NCBI RefSeq assembly: GCF_000721605.1
Contig: NZ_JOIZ01000021.1
Location: forward strand, 62,001 to 126,000
DNA: 64,000 bases
Direction of reading: 5' to 3'
From: Streptomyces sp. NRRL S-37
GTDB lineage: Bacteria > Actinomycetota > Actinomycetes > Streptomycetales > Streptomycetaceae
Below the pieces are notes generated by a model. The model had not been told where the DNA came from and ran no database searches. It saw only the letters and a list, made by a program, of their open reading frames with translations. Made by a program: the position numbers and the translations under genes. Below are positions 54,501 to 63,998 of this stretch, one piece after another; the first letter of the stretch is position 1; each line of letters begins with the position of its first letter.

Positions 54501-55301
54501 GTGGGCTCGGCGCGCTTGTATCTGGCGGTCGCGGTGGGGGGTTTCCGGCGGTACGCGTCGTACCGGCTGGCGACGGCGGCCGGGGTGTTCACGAACACGG
54601 TGTTCGGGCTGATCCTCGTGTACACGTATCTGGCGCTGTGGGAGGAGCGGCCGGGGCTCGGCGGGTACGACCAGGCGCAGGCGGTCACGTATGTGTGGCT
54701 GGGGCAGTGTCTGTACGCGACGCTGGCGATCCAGGGCGGGGGTGCCGAGAGGGATCTGATGGAGCGCATCCGTACGGGTGAAGTCGCCGTCGATCTGTAC
54801 CGGCCGGTGGATCTGCAGGTGTGGTGGCTGGCGGGTGACGTGGGCCGGGCGGCGTTCCAGTTGCTGGGGCGGGGGGTGGTGCCGTTCGTGTTCGGTTCGC
54901 TGTTCTTCACGATGGCGCTGCCGGCGGAGGTGGCGCCGTGGCTGGCGTTCGCGGTGACGCTGCTGCTGGCGGCGGTGGTGAGTTTCGCGATCCGCTATCT
55001 GGCGGCGCTGAGCGTGTTCTGGCTGATGGACGGCATGGGCGTCAACCAGGTGCTGATGATCACGGGGGTGTTCTTCTCGGGCATGGTGCTGCCGCTGAAC
55101 GCCTTCCCGGGCGGGCTGGGCGAGGTCGCGCGGGCGTTGCCGTGGGCGGCGCAGATCCAGGTGCCGGCGGATGTGCTGATGGGGGAGCGGGATCCGTGGG
55201 GGGCGTTCGCGTTCCAGGCGGTGTGGGCGGTGGTGCTGCTGGCGGCGGGGCGGCTGCTGCAGTCGGTGGCGACGCGGCGGGTGGTGGTGCAGGGTGGGTG
55301 A
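54501..55301 (+). CDS. ABC-2 type permease, first subunit
   Basis: The 266-residue membrane protein belongs to the ABC-2 family with the DUF990-type fold. It has six or so membrane segments, including a conserved RYLAALSVFWLMDGMGVNQV in the middle and ARALPWAAQIQVPADVLMGE near the C-terminus. GTG 54501 follows GGGAGGGGGG. The second permease overlaps by 8 bp and an ATPase follows, so these form an exporter. The substrate is unknown. Confidence 0.85.
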   Translation: MGSARLYLAVAVGGFRRYASYRLATAAGVFTNTVFGLILVYTYLALWEERPGLGGYDQAQAVTYVWLGQCLYATLAIQGGGAERDLMERIRTGEVAVDLYRPVDLQVWWLAGDVGRAAFQLLGRGVVPFVFGSLFFTMALPAEVAPWLAFAVTLLLAAVVSFAIRYLAALSVFWLMDGMGVNQVLMITGVFFSGMVLPLNAFPGGLGEVARALPWAAQIQVPADVLMGERDPWGAFAFQAVWAVVLLAAGRLLQSVATRRVVVQGG

Positions 55302-56115
55302 GCGGGGCGCGGTCGTGGAGGGGCTGCGGGCGTACGGGCTGATCGCCGGGATGTGGGTGCGGTCCGGGATGACCTACCGTGCGTCGTTCGTCTTCACGGT
55401 GTTCGGGAACCTGCTGATGACGGGCCTGGACTTCGTGGCGATCCTGCTGATGTTCTCGCAGGTCGACTCGTTGGGCGGCTGGTCGCTGCCGGAGATCGCC
55501 CTGTTGTACGGGCTGTCGGTGACGGCGTTCGGGATCGCGGACCTGCTGCTGGGCTCGATGAATGTGCTGGGCGCGCGGATGCGGGACGGTTCGTTCGACG
55601 TGCTGCTGGTGCGTCCGGTGCCGGTGCTGGCGCAGGTCGGCGCGGACCGTTTCGCGCTGCGCCGGCTGGGCCGGGTCACGCAGGGCGCGGTGGTGCTGGG
55701 GTGGGCGCTGGCCGCGGTCGACGTCGACTGGAGTGCGGTGAAGGTGCTGCTGGTGCCGGTGATGGTGGTCAGCGGCGCGGCGATCTTCTCGGCGGTGTTC
55801 GTGGCGGGCGCGGCGTTCCAGATCTTCGCGCAGGACGCGGCGGAGGTGCAGAACGCGTTCACGTACGGGGGGACGACGCTGCTGCAGTATCCGCCGAGCG
55901 TGTTCGGGAAGGATCTGGTGCGCGGGGTGACGTTCGTGCTGCCGCTGGCCTTCGTCAACTGGGTGCCGGTCGCCCATGTGCTGGGCCGGCCGTATCCGGT
56001 CGGTCTGCCGGGGTGGGCGGTCTTCGCGTCGCCGCTGGTGGCGGTGGGCTGTGGTGTGCTGGCGGGTCTGGCGTGGCGGACGGGTCTCAGGTCGTACCGG
56101 AGCACGGGGAGTTAG
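55294..56115 (+). CDS. ABC-2 type permease, second subunit
   Basis: The 273-residue membrane protein has six or so membrane segments and resembles the preceding permease family (LIAGMWVRSGMTYRASFVFT, then LNVLGARMRDGSFDVLLVRP). It starts at GTG 55294, overlapping the first permease gene by 8 bp, and is followed 6 bp later by the ATPase gene. It is the second half of a heteromeric exporter channel. Confidence 0.87.
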   Translation: MGERGAVVEGLRAYGLIAGMWVRSGMTYRASFVFTVFGNLLMTGLDFVAILLMFSQVDSLGGWSLPEIALLYGLSVTAFGIADLLLGSMNVLGARMRDGSFDVLLVRPVPVLAQVGADRFALRRLGRVTQGAVVLGWALAAVDVDWSAVKVLLVPVMVVSGAAIFSAVFVAGAAFQIFAQDAAEVQNAFTYGGTTLLQYPPSVFGKDLVRGVTFVLPLAFVNWVPVAHVLGRPYPVGLPGWAVFASPLVAVGCGVLAGLAWRTGLRSYRSTGS

Positions 56116-56121
56116 CGGGAC

Positions 56122-57099
56122 ATGGATGAGGATTTCATCGAACTCGACGGTGTGGAGAAGGTCTTCGACGTCCGCAGGAAGACCGGTTTCCTGAGGCGGG
56201 AGCGGCACCGGGTGCGGGCGGTCGACTCGGTCTCGTTCACGGTGGCGCGGGGGGAGATGGTCGGCTACATCGGTCCGAACGGTGCCGGGAAGTCGACGAC
56301 GATCAAGATGCTGACGGGGATCCTCACGCCGAGCGGGGGCCGGCTGCGGGTCGCCGGGATCGACCCGTCCCGCGAGCGGACCCGGCTGGCGCACCGTATC
56401 GGGGTGGTGTTCGGGCAGCGTACGACGCTGTGGTGGGACCTTCCGCTGATCGACTCGTACAAGCTGATGCACCGCATGTACCGCATCCCGGACGCCCGGT
56501 ACCGGGAGAATCTCGGCCGGCTGACCGAACTCCTGGATCTGGGGGAGCTGTTGGAGGTGCCGGTGCGTCAGCTCTCGCTCGGGCAGCGGATGCGCGGGGA
56601 CATCGCGGCGGCGCTGCTGCACGATCCGGAGGTGCTCTACCTCGACGAGCCGACGATCGGCCTGGACGTCGTCTCCAAGACCAGGGTGCGGGACTTCCTG
56701 CGGCGGTTGAACGCCGAGCGGGCCACGACGGTGCTGCTGACCACCCATGACCTGCAGGACATCGAGCAGTTGTGCTCGCGGGTGATGGTCATCGACCACG
56801 GGCGGCTGGTGTACGACGGTGCGCTCACCGGGTTGCACGAGGTGGGGGAGAGCGAGCGGACCCTGGTGGTGGACCTGGAGCGGGAGCTTCCGCCGATCGA
56901 GGTGCCGCCGCCCGCGCGGGTGGTACGGGTGGAGGGGCCCCGGCAGTGGCTGGCGTTCCCGGCGTCGGCGTCGGCGGCCGAGCTGGTGGCGCGGGTGGCG
57001 GAGCGGTATCCGCTGGTGGACCTGTCGGTACGGGAACCGGACATCGAGGCGGTGATCGCGAGAATGTACGAGGAGCGGGCCGGGCGGGCTCTCTCGTAG
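56122..57099 (+). CDS. ABC transporter ATP-binding protein for the ABC-2 exporter
   Basis: The 325-residue ATPase has Walker A GPNGAGKSTT, signature LSLGQRMRGD, Walker B VLYLDEPTIGLD and THDLQD. It is of the CcmA/DrrA-like exporter type with a C-terminal extension of about 80 residues. It completes the three-gene exporter cassette. The DUF1707 gene follows after 33 bp and may be in the same transcript. Confidence 0.92.
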   Translation: MDEDFIELDGVEKVFDVRRKTGFLRRERHRVRAVDSVSFTVARGEMVGYIGPNGAGKSTTIKMLTGILTPSGGRLRVAGIDPSRERTRLAHRIGVVFGQRTTLWWDLPLIDSYKLMHRMYRIPDARYRENLGRLTELLDLGELLEVPVRQLSLGQRMRGDIAAALLHDPEVLYLDEPTIGLDVVSKTRVRDFLRRLNAERATTVLLTTHDLQDIEQLCSRVMVIDHGRLVYDGALTGLHEVGESERTLVVDLERELPPIEVPPPARVVRVEGPRQWLAFPASASAAELVARVAERYPLVDLSVREPDIEAVIARMYEERAGRALS

Positions 57100-57132
57100 C
57101 CGGGCGGCGGAGACACCTCGTAGGCTGCTGGT

Positions 57133-57909
57133 ATGACCGATGACGCAGCCGTCCCGGACCTCCGCGCCTCCGACGCCGACCGTGAGCGGGTCGCCGAGAT
57201 CCTGCGGGACGCCCTCGCGGAGGGCCGCCTCGACATGGAGGAGTTCGAGGAACGGCTGGACGCGACGTACAAGGCGCGCACGTACGGGGAACTGACGCCG
57301 ATCACCCGCGACCTGCCGGACCAGGGGACGTCCGCACCGGTCGTGTCCCTCACCAAGCAGCCGGAAGAAAGCGGCACTTGGCGCGACCGGATCGTCGGCG
57401 GCGACGACGCGGGCACGTCGTCGTGGGCCGTGGCCGTGATGTCGGGCTTCCAGCGCAAGGGCCGCTGGACGGCGCCGCGCCGCTTCAACTGCTTCGCCTT
57501 CTGGGGCGGCGGGGAGATCGACCTGCGGGACGCGTACTTCGCGGACCGCGAGATCGTCATCAACGCGGTCGCGATCATGGGCGGGGTGGAGGTGATCGTC
57601 CCGCCCGGTGTCGAGGTCGTCGTGCGCGGCATCGGCGTCATGGGCGGCTTCGACCACCGTGAGGAGGGCGTACCGGGTGAACCGGGCGCCCCGCGCGTGA
57701 TCGTCACGGGCTTCGCCTTCTGGGGCGGGGTGGGCGTGGACCGCAAGCTCCCCCGCGCGGAGAAGCAGCGCCTGCGCGAGGAACGCCGCAGGGAGAAACT
57801 GGAACGCAGGCAGGAGCGCCGCCGCGAACTGGAGGACTCCCACCGGGACCACCTGGACCTCCACCCCCGCCGGGGGGAACACGAGCCCCACGGCCGCGAC
57901 GACCGCTGA
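57133..57909 (+). CDS. DUF1707 protein with cell-wall-active antibiotic response (LiaF-like) region
   Basis: The 258-residue soluble protein begins with DUF1707 (LRASDADRERVAEILRDALAEGRLDMEEFEERL). A LiaF-like beta region follows (MGGVEVIVPPGVEVVVRGIGVMGGF, then FAFWGGVGVD). It ends in an Arg/Glu-rich charged helix. DUF1707 proteins are common in Streptomyces and are linked to envelope stress only by association. It lies 33 bp after the exporter ATPase gene. Confidence 0.88.
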   Translation: MTDDAAVPDLRASDADRERVAEILRDALAEGRLDMEEFEERLDATYKARTYGELTPITRDLPDQGTSAPVVSLTKQPEESGTWRDRIVGGDDAGTSSWAVAVMSGFQRKGRWTAPRRFNCFAFWGGGEIDLRDAYFADREIVINAVAIMGGVEVIVPPGVEVVVRGIGVMGGFDHREEGVPGEPGAPRVIVTGFAFWGGVGVDRKLPRAEKQRLREERRREKLERRQERRRELEDSHRDHLDLHPRRGEHEPHGRDDR

Positions 57910-57919
57910 GCCGGCCCTT

Positions 57920-57967
57920 TCAGCCCCTCCGGCGTTTGAGGAGCGGGGTCCGGGGCGGAGCCCCGGT
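57920..57967 (+). repeat. Dispersed Streptomyces repeat (CCTCCGGCGTTTGAGGAGCG type)
   Basis: The stretch CAGCCCCTCCGGCGTTTGAG followed by GAGCGGGGTCCGGGGCGGAG and CCCCGG is a short GC-rich unit that I recognise as common in Streptomyces intergenic regions. It lies between the convergent ends of the DUF1707 and SGNH genes and may help end transcription. Confidence 0.6.
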
Positions 57968-58022
57968 TTCGGGACGGGAAGGGGCGGCGGGGGCGAAAAA
58001 CCCAACCCTCGCCCCCTGCGAC

Positions 58023-59396
58023 CTACAACCGCGCCGGAGCCCCACCCTTCAGATCATCCAGATCAAAGACCTCCGCCATCCGGGCATACCCCCGGTCACT
58101 CGGATGAAGATGATCCCCGGAGTCGTACTCCGAACGGAACCGTCGCGGATCGTACGAATCCCGAACCGCCTCGTCGAAGTCGACGACCGCGTCGAACACC
58201 CGCCCCGCCCGGATCTCCGCGTTGATCACCCGCCGCACGTCCTCCCGCGCGCCGGTGTACCCCCGATGCCCACGGAACGGCATGAGCGTCGCCCCCACGA
58301 CCTTCACCCCCCGCGCGTGCCCCCGCGCGACCAGCTCCTCCAGCCCCGCGACGATCGCGTCCGGATCACCCGCCCCCGGATGACGCAGGATGTCGTTGAT
58401 CCCGAGCACCACGACGACGACCTTGACGTTCGTCCGCCCCAGCACGTCCCGCTCGAACCGGTTCAGCCCACTGGGATTCTCCGCGGGCCGCCCCAGCCCG
58501 TCCGTGAGCACCCGGTTCCCGCTGATCCCCTCGTTGACGACGCTGTACCGCGGCACGTCCCGCCCGTCGGCGACGGCCGACCGCAGCCGGTCGGACAGCA
58601 CGTCCGGCCACCGGCTGTTCGCCCCGGTCGTCGAGGTGACGCCGTCCGTCAGCGAGTCACCGAGGACGACGACCGTCCCGTCCGCCTCGTCGCTCAGCAC
58701 GTCCAGCGCGGTCACGTACCGCCAGAACGTGCTCTGTCCGGTGTACGCGGCCCCGGTCGTGTCCCGGGTGTGCTCGCCGTCGGCGACGTACGAGATCTGG
58801 CGCGCGTGCCGGTGATAGGTGACCGGACCGGAGGGGGTGGGGGAGTACGTCGTGATCAGGACGTCCCCGTCGTGCGGGACGGCGATGCGCACGACGTCGC
58901 TGACCACCTGCCCGCCCGCCGGGATGACGACCGTCGGGCTCCCGGTGAAGGTCAGCGGCCGCATGGTCTCCGCGAGCGCCGCCGCCGTGTCCGGGTCCGC
59001 GGACACGGCGATCGAGGCGTGCGTGAGGGTCAGCGGTGACTGGCCGTACAGGTTGGACAGCGTGACGCGGGCGCTCGTACCGCCGGCGCCGGTGTGGACG
59101 ACGTTGCGCACCGAGCGGCCCGCGAGGCCCGTCGTCTCGGTGCCGGGTTCGCCCCCGACCGGGGAGGTGGCCCAGGAGCCGGCCCAGGTGCCGGTGGAGG
59201 CGGGCGCGGCCGGGCCGTTCCGCGCACCATGGCCACCGGCGACGGTGCCGCGCTCCCGTGTACCGTCGCCGTCTCCGACGCCGGCACCGGCGTAGATGGC
59301 GGCGGAGACCGCCAGGACCGCGGCGACGACCGCGGCGAGCAGGGCACGCTGCTTGGCGGGAGGCGCCTGCGGGCCCCCGTCACGACCCCGGGTCAT
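58023..59396 (-). CDS. Secreted SGNH/GDSL hydrolase
   Basis: The 457-residue esterase or lipase-like protein has a basic N-terminus and a signal or anchor segment (QRALLAAVVAAVLAVSAAIYAGAG), then an export-type linker. The SGNH domain occupies about residues 230-450. Visible are block I VVLGDSLTDG with the nucleophile Ser, block III LGINDI and block V SGDHLHPSDRG with the catalytic Asp/His. The preceding 150 or so residues form a beta-rich domain. The substrate is unknown. It is divergent from the DUF445 gene. Confidence 0.9.
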   Translation of the reverse strand: MTRGRDGGPQAPPAKQRALLAAVVAAVLAVSAAIYAGAGVGDGDGTRERGTVAGGHGARNGPAAPASTGTWAGSWATSPVGGEPGTETTGLAGRSVRNVVHTGAGGTSARVTLSNLYGQSPLTLTHASIAVSADPDTAAALAETMRPLTFTGSPTVVIPAGGQVVSDVVRIAVPHDGDVLITTYSPTPSGPVTYHRHARQISYVADGEHTRDTTGAAYTGQSTFWRYVTALDVLSDEADGTVVVLGDSLTDGVTSTTGANSRWPDVLSDRLRSAVADGRDVPRYSVVNEGISGNRVLTDGLGRPAENPSGLNRFERDVLGRTNVKVVVVVLGINDILRHPGAGDPDAIVAGLEELVARGHARGVKVVGATLMPFRGHRGYTGAREDVRRVINAEIRAGRVFDAVVDFDEAVRDSYDPRRFRSEYDSGDHLHPSDRGYARMAEVFDLDDLKGGAPARL

Positions 59397-59615
59397 GCTG
59401 TCTGTTCTCCTCGGACGACGGGAGCGGGAGGCTCCGATCTGATGAACCCATGATGATCCACGGGCGGGGAAGACTCACACGAGGGACCGCTGCGGAACCC
59501 CTAGGTGATCCCCCTGGACAAACCCCCTCCGAACAGACGCCGGGAACTCCTGTCGCGTTCCAGGAGTCGGTCAGGAAGGGACAATGTGTGAGAGATCACC
59601 GGACGGGTGGAGCGG

Positions 59616-60998
59616 ATGGAACGGACCGGCACGACAGAGGAAGCGGAAGCGGCGAAAGCGGCGGTGACGGCGGAAAGCGCCGGCCGGAGCGCCGAAGGCC
59701 GGCATGCCCGCACCGGAGCCTTCACCAACCGCGCGATGAACACGTTCAGCCCAGCGGACGAGGAGAAGCGGCGCGGGGTGCGCCGGATGAAGCTCACCGC
59801 CACCGGCCTGCTGCTGTTCGTCGCCGTCGTCTACGTCCTCGCCAAGTGGGCCTCCCACCAGGGCGCCGGCCCCTGGGCGGGCTATGTCGCCGCCGCGGCC
59901 GAGGCCGGCATGGTCGGCGCGCTCGCCGACTGGTTCGCCGTCACCGCCCTCTTCCGTCACCCTCTCGGCCTGCGCATCCCGCACACCGCGATCATCCCCA
60001 CCAAGAAGGACCAGCTCGGCGTCTCCCTCGGCGATTTCGTCGGGGAGAACTTCCTCTCCGAGGACGTCGTACGGCAGCGGCTGCGCGCCGTCGGCATCGG
60101 CAGCCGGCTCGGCGCCTGGCTTTCCGTCCCGGAGCACGCCGACCGGGTCACCGCCGAACTGTCGGCGGCCCTGCGCGGTGCGCTGACCGTGCTGCGCGAC
60201 TCCGACGTCCAGGCGGTGGTCGGCGAGGCCATCACCCGCCGCGCCAACGCCCAGGAGATCGCGCCCGGCACGGGCAAGCTGCTGGAGCGGATCGTCGCCG
60301 ACGGCGGCCACAAACGGGCCGTGGACGTCATCGTCAGCCGCGCGCACGACTGGCTGGTGCTGCACGGCGACACCGTGATGGACGCCGTCCACGGGGGCGC
60401 GCCCGGCTGGACCCCCAGATTCGTCGACCGCAAGGTCGGCGAGCGCGTCTACAAGGAGCTGCTGCGCTTCGTCACCGAGATGCGCGACATGCCCACCCAC
60501 CCGGCGCGGGGTGCCCTGGACCGCTTCCTCACCGACTTCGCCTCCGACCTCCAGTCCGACACCGACACCCGTGTCCGCGTCGAACGCCTCAAGAGCGAGA
60601 TCCTCGGCCGGGGCGAGGTGCAGGACCTGATCGCCTCCGTGTGGACGGCCGTACGGTCCATGATCGTCTCGGCGGCGGAGGACGAGCGCAGCGAACTGCG
60701 CCTGCGCGTGCGTGCCTCGCTGCTCTCGCTCGGTGCCCGGATGTCGCTCGAGCCCAAGGTGCGGGGCAAGGTCGACGGCTGGCTGGAGAGCGCGGCGGTG
60801 TACGTGGTCACCACCTACCGCAAGGAGATCACGTCCCTGATCACGGACACGGTGGCGAGCTGGGACGCCGAGCACACCACGAAGAAGATCGAGGCCAACA
60901 TCGGCCGTGACCTCCAGTTCATCCGCATCAACGGCACGGTGGTCGGCTCCCTCGCCGGCCTGCTGATCTACACGGTGTCACGGGTCCTGGGGGCGTAG
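59616..60998 (+). CDS. DUF445 family membrane protein
   Basis: The 460-residue protein has a hydrophobic segment near the start (LTATGLLLFVAVVYVLAKWA) and another with EAGMVGALADWFAVTALFRH. The typical DUF445 region follows (HTAIIPTKKDQLGVSLGDFV). It ends in a transmembrane helix (GSLAGLLIYTVSRVLGA). The function of DUF445 is unknown; some members are linked to cell shape. I chose ATG 59616, preceded by GGGTGGA; GTG 59607 is in frame. Confidence 0.85.
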   Translation: MERTGTTEEAEAAKAAVTAESAGRSAEGRHARTGAFTNRAMNTFSPADEEKRRGVRRMKLTATGLLLFVAVVYVLAKWASHQGAGPWAGYVAAAAEAGMVGALADWFAVTALFRHPLGLRIPHTAIIPTKKDQLGVSLGDFVGENFLSEDVVRQRLRAVGIGSRLGAWLSVPEHADRVTAELSAALRGALTVLRDSDVQAVVGEAITRRANAQEIAPGTGKLLERIVADGGHKRAVDVIVSRAHDWLVLHGDTVMDAVHGGAPGWTPRFVDRKVGERVYKELLRFVTEMRDMPTHPARGALDRFLTDFASDLQSDTDTRVRVERLKSEILGRGEVQDLIASVWTAVRSMIVSAAEDERSELRLRVRASLLSLGARMSLEPKVRGKVDGWLESAAVYVVTTYRKEITSLITDTVASWDAEHTTKKIEANIGRDLQFIRINGTVVGSLAGLLIYTVSRVLGA

Positions 60999-61020
60999 CG
61001 GTTGCCCGCACCTCTCGGGG

Positions 61021-61303
61021 TGGCCCGCCGAGAGTGTCCGCGGGCGCGGCGTAGTTGTTCGCGCAGTTCCCCGCGCCCCTGGGGGTGGCCTGCTGAGAGT
61101 TTCCGCGGGTGCGTCGTGGCCGGTCGCGCAGTTCCCCGCGCCCCTGGGAAGCGCCCCCACCGTGGCTTCCCCCTCCCCCTCGCCTTCCCGACCAACGGCG
61201 ACAGCAACGCCCTCAGGGGCGCGGGGAACTGCGCGATCAACCCCAACGCACCCGCAGGAACCCACGACGGGCCGCTCCCCCAAAGGGGCGCGGGGAACTG
61301 CGC
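61021..61303. repeat. Cluster of four dispersed intergenic repeats in head-to-head orientation
   Basis: GCGCAGTTCCCCGCGCCCCT occurs on the plus strand at 61061 and 61126 (65-bp direct repeat) and on the minus strand at 61215-61234 and 61284-61303. The arms could pair into a large cruciform. The 60999-61413 interval has no gene; it contains these copies and the MFS leader. Confidence 0.8.
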
Positions 61304-61413
61304 GAACACCCACGAAGCCCCGCCGGGCCCCACCGCACCCCCGGCGCTGAAAGGCAAGCGTGAAACCCCCACCCAAGGGCATACGGAGTTTCGCTTCGTC
61401 AGGGAGGGAGCCC

Positions 61414-62895
61414 ATGACCACCGCGCACCCCGGGACCGGACACCGCACCATCACCACCCGCATCCCCGCCCGTCTGGACCGCCTCCCGTGGTCCCGCTGG
61501 CACTGGACCGTCGTCATCGGCCTCGGCACCGTGTGGATCCTCGACGGCCTGGAGGTCACGGTCGTCGGCAACATCGCGAGCCGCCTGTCCGAACCGGGCA
61601 GCGGACTGCCCATCACCTCCGGCGAGGTCACCGGCATCGCCGCCGCCCTCTACGTCGCCGGCGCCTGCGCGGGCGCCCTCTTCTGGGGCCGGCTGACCGA
61701 CATCTGGGGCCGCAAGAAACTCTTCATGATCACCCTCGCGGTCTACCTCGCTGCCACCGCCCTCACCGCGGTCGCCTTCGACACCTGGTGGTTCTTCCTC
61801 TTCCGCTTCCTCACCGGCTTCGGCATCGGCGGCGAGTACGCGGCCATCAACTCCGCGGTCGACGAGCTGATCCCGGCGAAGTACCGGGGCCGCGTCGACC
61901 TGCTGATCAACGGCAGCTTCTGGCTGGGCGCGGTCGGCGGCTCCCTGCTGTCGATCCTGGCCCTGAACACCGACGTCTTCCCGGCGAACGTCGGCTGGCG
62001 CCTGACCTTCGCCCTCGGCGCCGTCCTCTCCCTGGTCATCCTCCTCGTACGCCGGCACGTCCCGGAGAGCCCGCGCTGGCTGCTGATCCACGGCCGTGAC
62101 GAGGAGGCGGAACGCATCGTCGGTGACATCGAGCGCCGGGTCGAGGCCGAGCGGAACGAGCCGCTGTCCGACGTCGAGGACGAGCTGACGATCCACCAGC
62201 GCGAGAACGTCACGTTCACCGAGATCGCCCGCACCGTCTTCGCCAAGTACCGCAAGCGCTCCGTCCTCGGCTTCTCCCTCTTCATCGGCCAGGCGTTCCT
62301 CTACAACGCCATCACCTTCGGCTTCGGCGCGATCCTGACCACGTTCTTCGACGTCCCGTCCGGCAGTACCGGCTACTACTTCGCCGTCATCGCGGCCGGC
62401 AACTTCCTGGGTCCGCTGCTGCTCGGCAGGCTCTTCGACACGGTCGGCCGCCGGGTGATGATCTCCGGCACGTATCTGCTCTCGGGCCTGCTCCTTTTCG
62501 GGACGGCCTGGCTGTTCGACCGTGGCTCGCTCAGCGCCACCACGATGACGGCCTGCTGGTGCGCGGTCCTGTTCTTCGCCTCGGCCGGCGCGTCCAGCGC
62601 CTACCTGACGGTCTCCGAGGTCTTCCCGATGGAGACCCGGGCCATGTCCATCGCCTTCTTCTACGCCCTCGGCACCGCCGCCGGCGGCATCAGCGGCCCC
62701 CTGCTGTTCGCGAAGCTCACGGAGTCGGGCGTGGTCGGCGACACGGTCCTGGCCTTCCAGATCGGTGCAGGGCTGATGTGCGCGGCGGGCCTGGTCGCCG
62801 TGTTCCTCGCGGTGAAGGCGGAAGGCCGCTCCCTGGAGGACATCGCGGCCCCGCTGTCGGCGGCCGGGGCGAAGGCGGGGGCGGCGGGAAGCTGA
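61414..62895 (+). CDS. MFS transporter, sugar-porter/metabolite:H+ type
   Basis: The 493-residue transporter has 12 predicted membrane helices. Motif A is GRLTDIWGRKK, the sugar-porter motif RFLTGFGIGGEYAAINSAVDE follows, and PESPRWLL starts the central loop. The second motif A copy is GRLFDTVGRR. A basic N-terminal segment and a charged middle loop (about residues 225-280) are typical. I chose ATG 61414 with AGGGAGGGA upstream. The substrate is unknown. Confidence 0.93.
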   Translation: MTTAHPGTGHRTITTRIPARLDRLPWSRWHWTVVIGLGTVWILDGLEVTVVGNIASRLSEPGSGLPITSGEVTGIAAALYVAGACAGALFWGRLTDIWGRKKLFMITLAVYLAATALTAVAFDTWWFFLFRFLTGFGIGGEYAAINSAVDELIPAKYRGRVDLLINGSFWLGAVGGSLLSILALNTDVFPANVGWRLTFALGAVLSLVILLVRRHVPESPRWLLIHGRDEEAERIVGDIERRVEAERNEPLSDVEDELTIHQRENVTFTEIARTVFAKYRKRSVLGFSLFIGQAFLYNAITFGFGAILTTFFDVPSGSTGYYFAVIAAGNFLGPLLLGRLFDTVGRRVMISGTYLLSGLLLFGTAWLFDRGSLSATTMTACWCAVLFFASAGASSAYLTVSEVFPMETRAMSIAFFYALGTAAGGISGPLLFAKLTESGVVGDTVLAFQIGAGLMCAAGLVAVFLAVKAEGRSLEDIAAPLSAAGAKAGAAGS

Positions 62896-63107
62896 CCGGG
62901 CCGCGGGGCCGCGGCGGGACCCTTGTCGGACACCGGACGGCGACATCAGGCCACTGGTCTTTGAAAGTGCAACTACCCCCTTGTTCGAGGATCGTCACAC
63001 GGGTGACACTCGCTGACGGCGGCCGGCCCCCTCGGCCCGGTGGTCCGGGCCGGCGGGAACGCCGTACCGCCTCGTGCGTCCCCATGCCCTCGATCATGGA
63101 GGTACCG

Positions 63108-63548
63108 ATGAAAACAAGCCGTCGCGGGGCCGGATTACTCCTCGGTCTGTCCTCGGCCCTGACGTTCTCTCTCCTCGGCGCGTCCCCGGCGTCCGCCTCG
63201 ACCTCGACGTGGACGCTGGAGGCCGAGGGGCAGGAGTTGTGTGTCCGTGGTGGGTTCTCATGGACGTACGCCTTGTCCCCGGTGTCCGGAAGCTGGTCGA
63301 AACCCATCACGACCGGCATCCGCAACCTGCCGGGCAAGTCCTCCGCCAACCTGGGCCGTCAGATCATCCCCCCGGGCACGAACGAACGTGACCCCGCTGA
63401 CGGCAGCCTGCCCGTCAACGGCTACGTCTTCTTCTCCCTGGGGCTGGCGCCGGGCGGTGAGTACACCGCCGAGATCTACGCCACCGACGGCGAGCGGACC
63501 GAGACCGACCAGCTGAAGATCGTCTACCAGGACGAGTACTGCCAGTAG
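63108..63548 (+). CDS. Small secreted protein of unknown function
   Basis: The 146-residue precursor has a Sec signal (LLLGLSSALTFSLLGASPASAS, cleavage likely after ASPASA). The mature domain of about 110 residues is beta-rich with two Cys (LCVRGGFSWTYAL and the final DEYCQ) that may form a disulfide. GGAGGT precedes ATG 63108. I recognise no family. Confidence 0.75.
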   Translation: MKTSRRGAGLLLGLSSALTFSLLGASPASASTSTWTLEAEGQELCVRGGFSWTYALSPVSGSWSKPITTGIRNLPGKSSANLGRQIIPPGTNERDPADGSLPVNGYVFFSLGLAPGGEYTAEIYATDGERTETDQLKIVYQDEYCQ

Positions 63549-63593
63549 GCCCCGCGGAACGATCCTGAGCCATGGTGCCCGGGCACCCGGTCC

Positions 63594-63641
63594 GTCGGCC
63601 GGTCAGCCCGTCGGCCGGTCAGCCCGTCGGCCGGCCGGCCC
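63594..63641 (+). repeat. 16-bp tandem repeat, three copies
   Basis: GTCGGCCGGTCAGCCC is exact at 63594 and 63610 and degenerate at 63626. It is non-coding and lies between two convergent genes, where it may contribute to termination. Confidence 0.85.
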
Positions 63642-63689
63642 GGGCATCATGGCGCGGTCGCCGGAACACCGTCGCGCGGCCGCCCTCCC

Positions 63690-63998
63690 TCAGCCCCGTC
63701 CCCGCCGGTCCGCCACCGCCCACGAGGCGAGCGCCACGGCGCCGGCCACCCCGAACACGGCGGGCCAGGCGCCCACCTTCTTCGCCAGCGGGTGCGACCC
63801 GGCGAACGCGGCGACGTACGCCACCGACAGCGCTCCCGCCGCCCGGCCCCCGGCCCGCTCCCGCCACTGCTGCGCGGCGGCGGCCCCGGCGGCGGCGAGG
63901 ACGACCCCGCCGAGCTGCCGCTTCCGGGTCCAGCGGGCCACGCCGTACCCGCCGACGAGTCCGCTCGCGGCCACCACGGAACTGGGAACCTTCGTCAT
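63690..63998 (-). CDS. Small hydrophobic membrane protein
   Basis: The 102-residue protein has three to four short hydrophobic stretches (LGGVVLAAAGAAAA, ALSVAYVAAFAGSHPLAK, AVFGVAGAVALASWAV) and Arg/Lys-rich loops. No family is recognised. The ATG at 63998 is near the window edge, so the ribosome binding site cannot be judged. It is complete within the window. Confidence 0.6.
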   Translation of the reverse strand: MTKVPSSVVAASGLVGGYGVARWTRKRQLGGVVLAAAGAAAAQQWRERAGGRAAGALSVAYVAAFAGSHPLAKKVGAWPAVFGVAGAVALASWAVADRRGRG

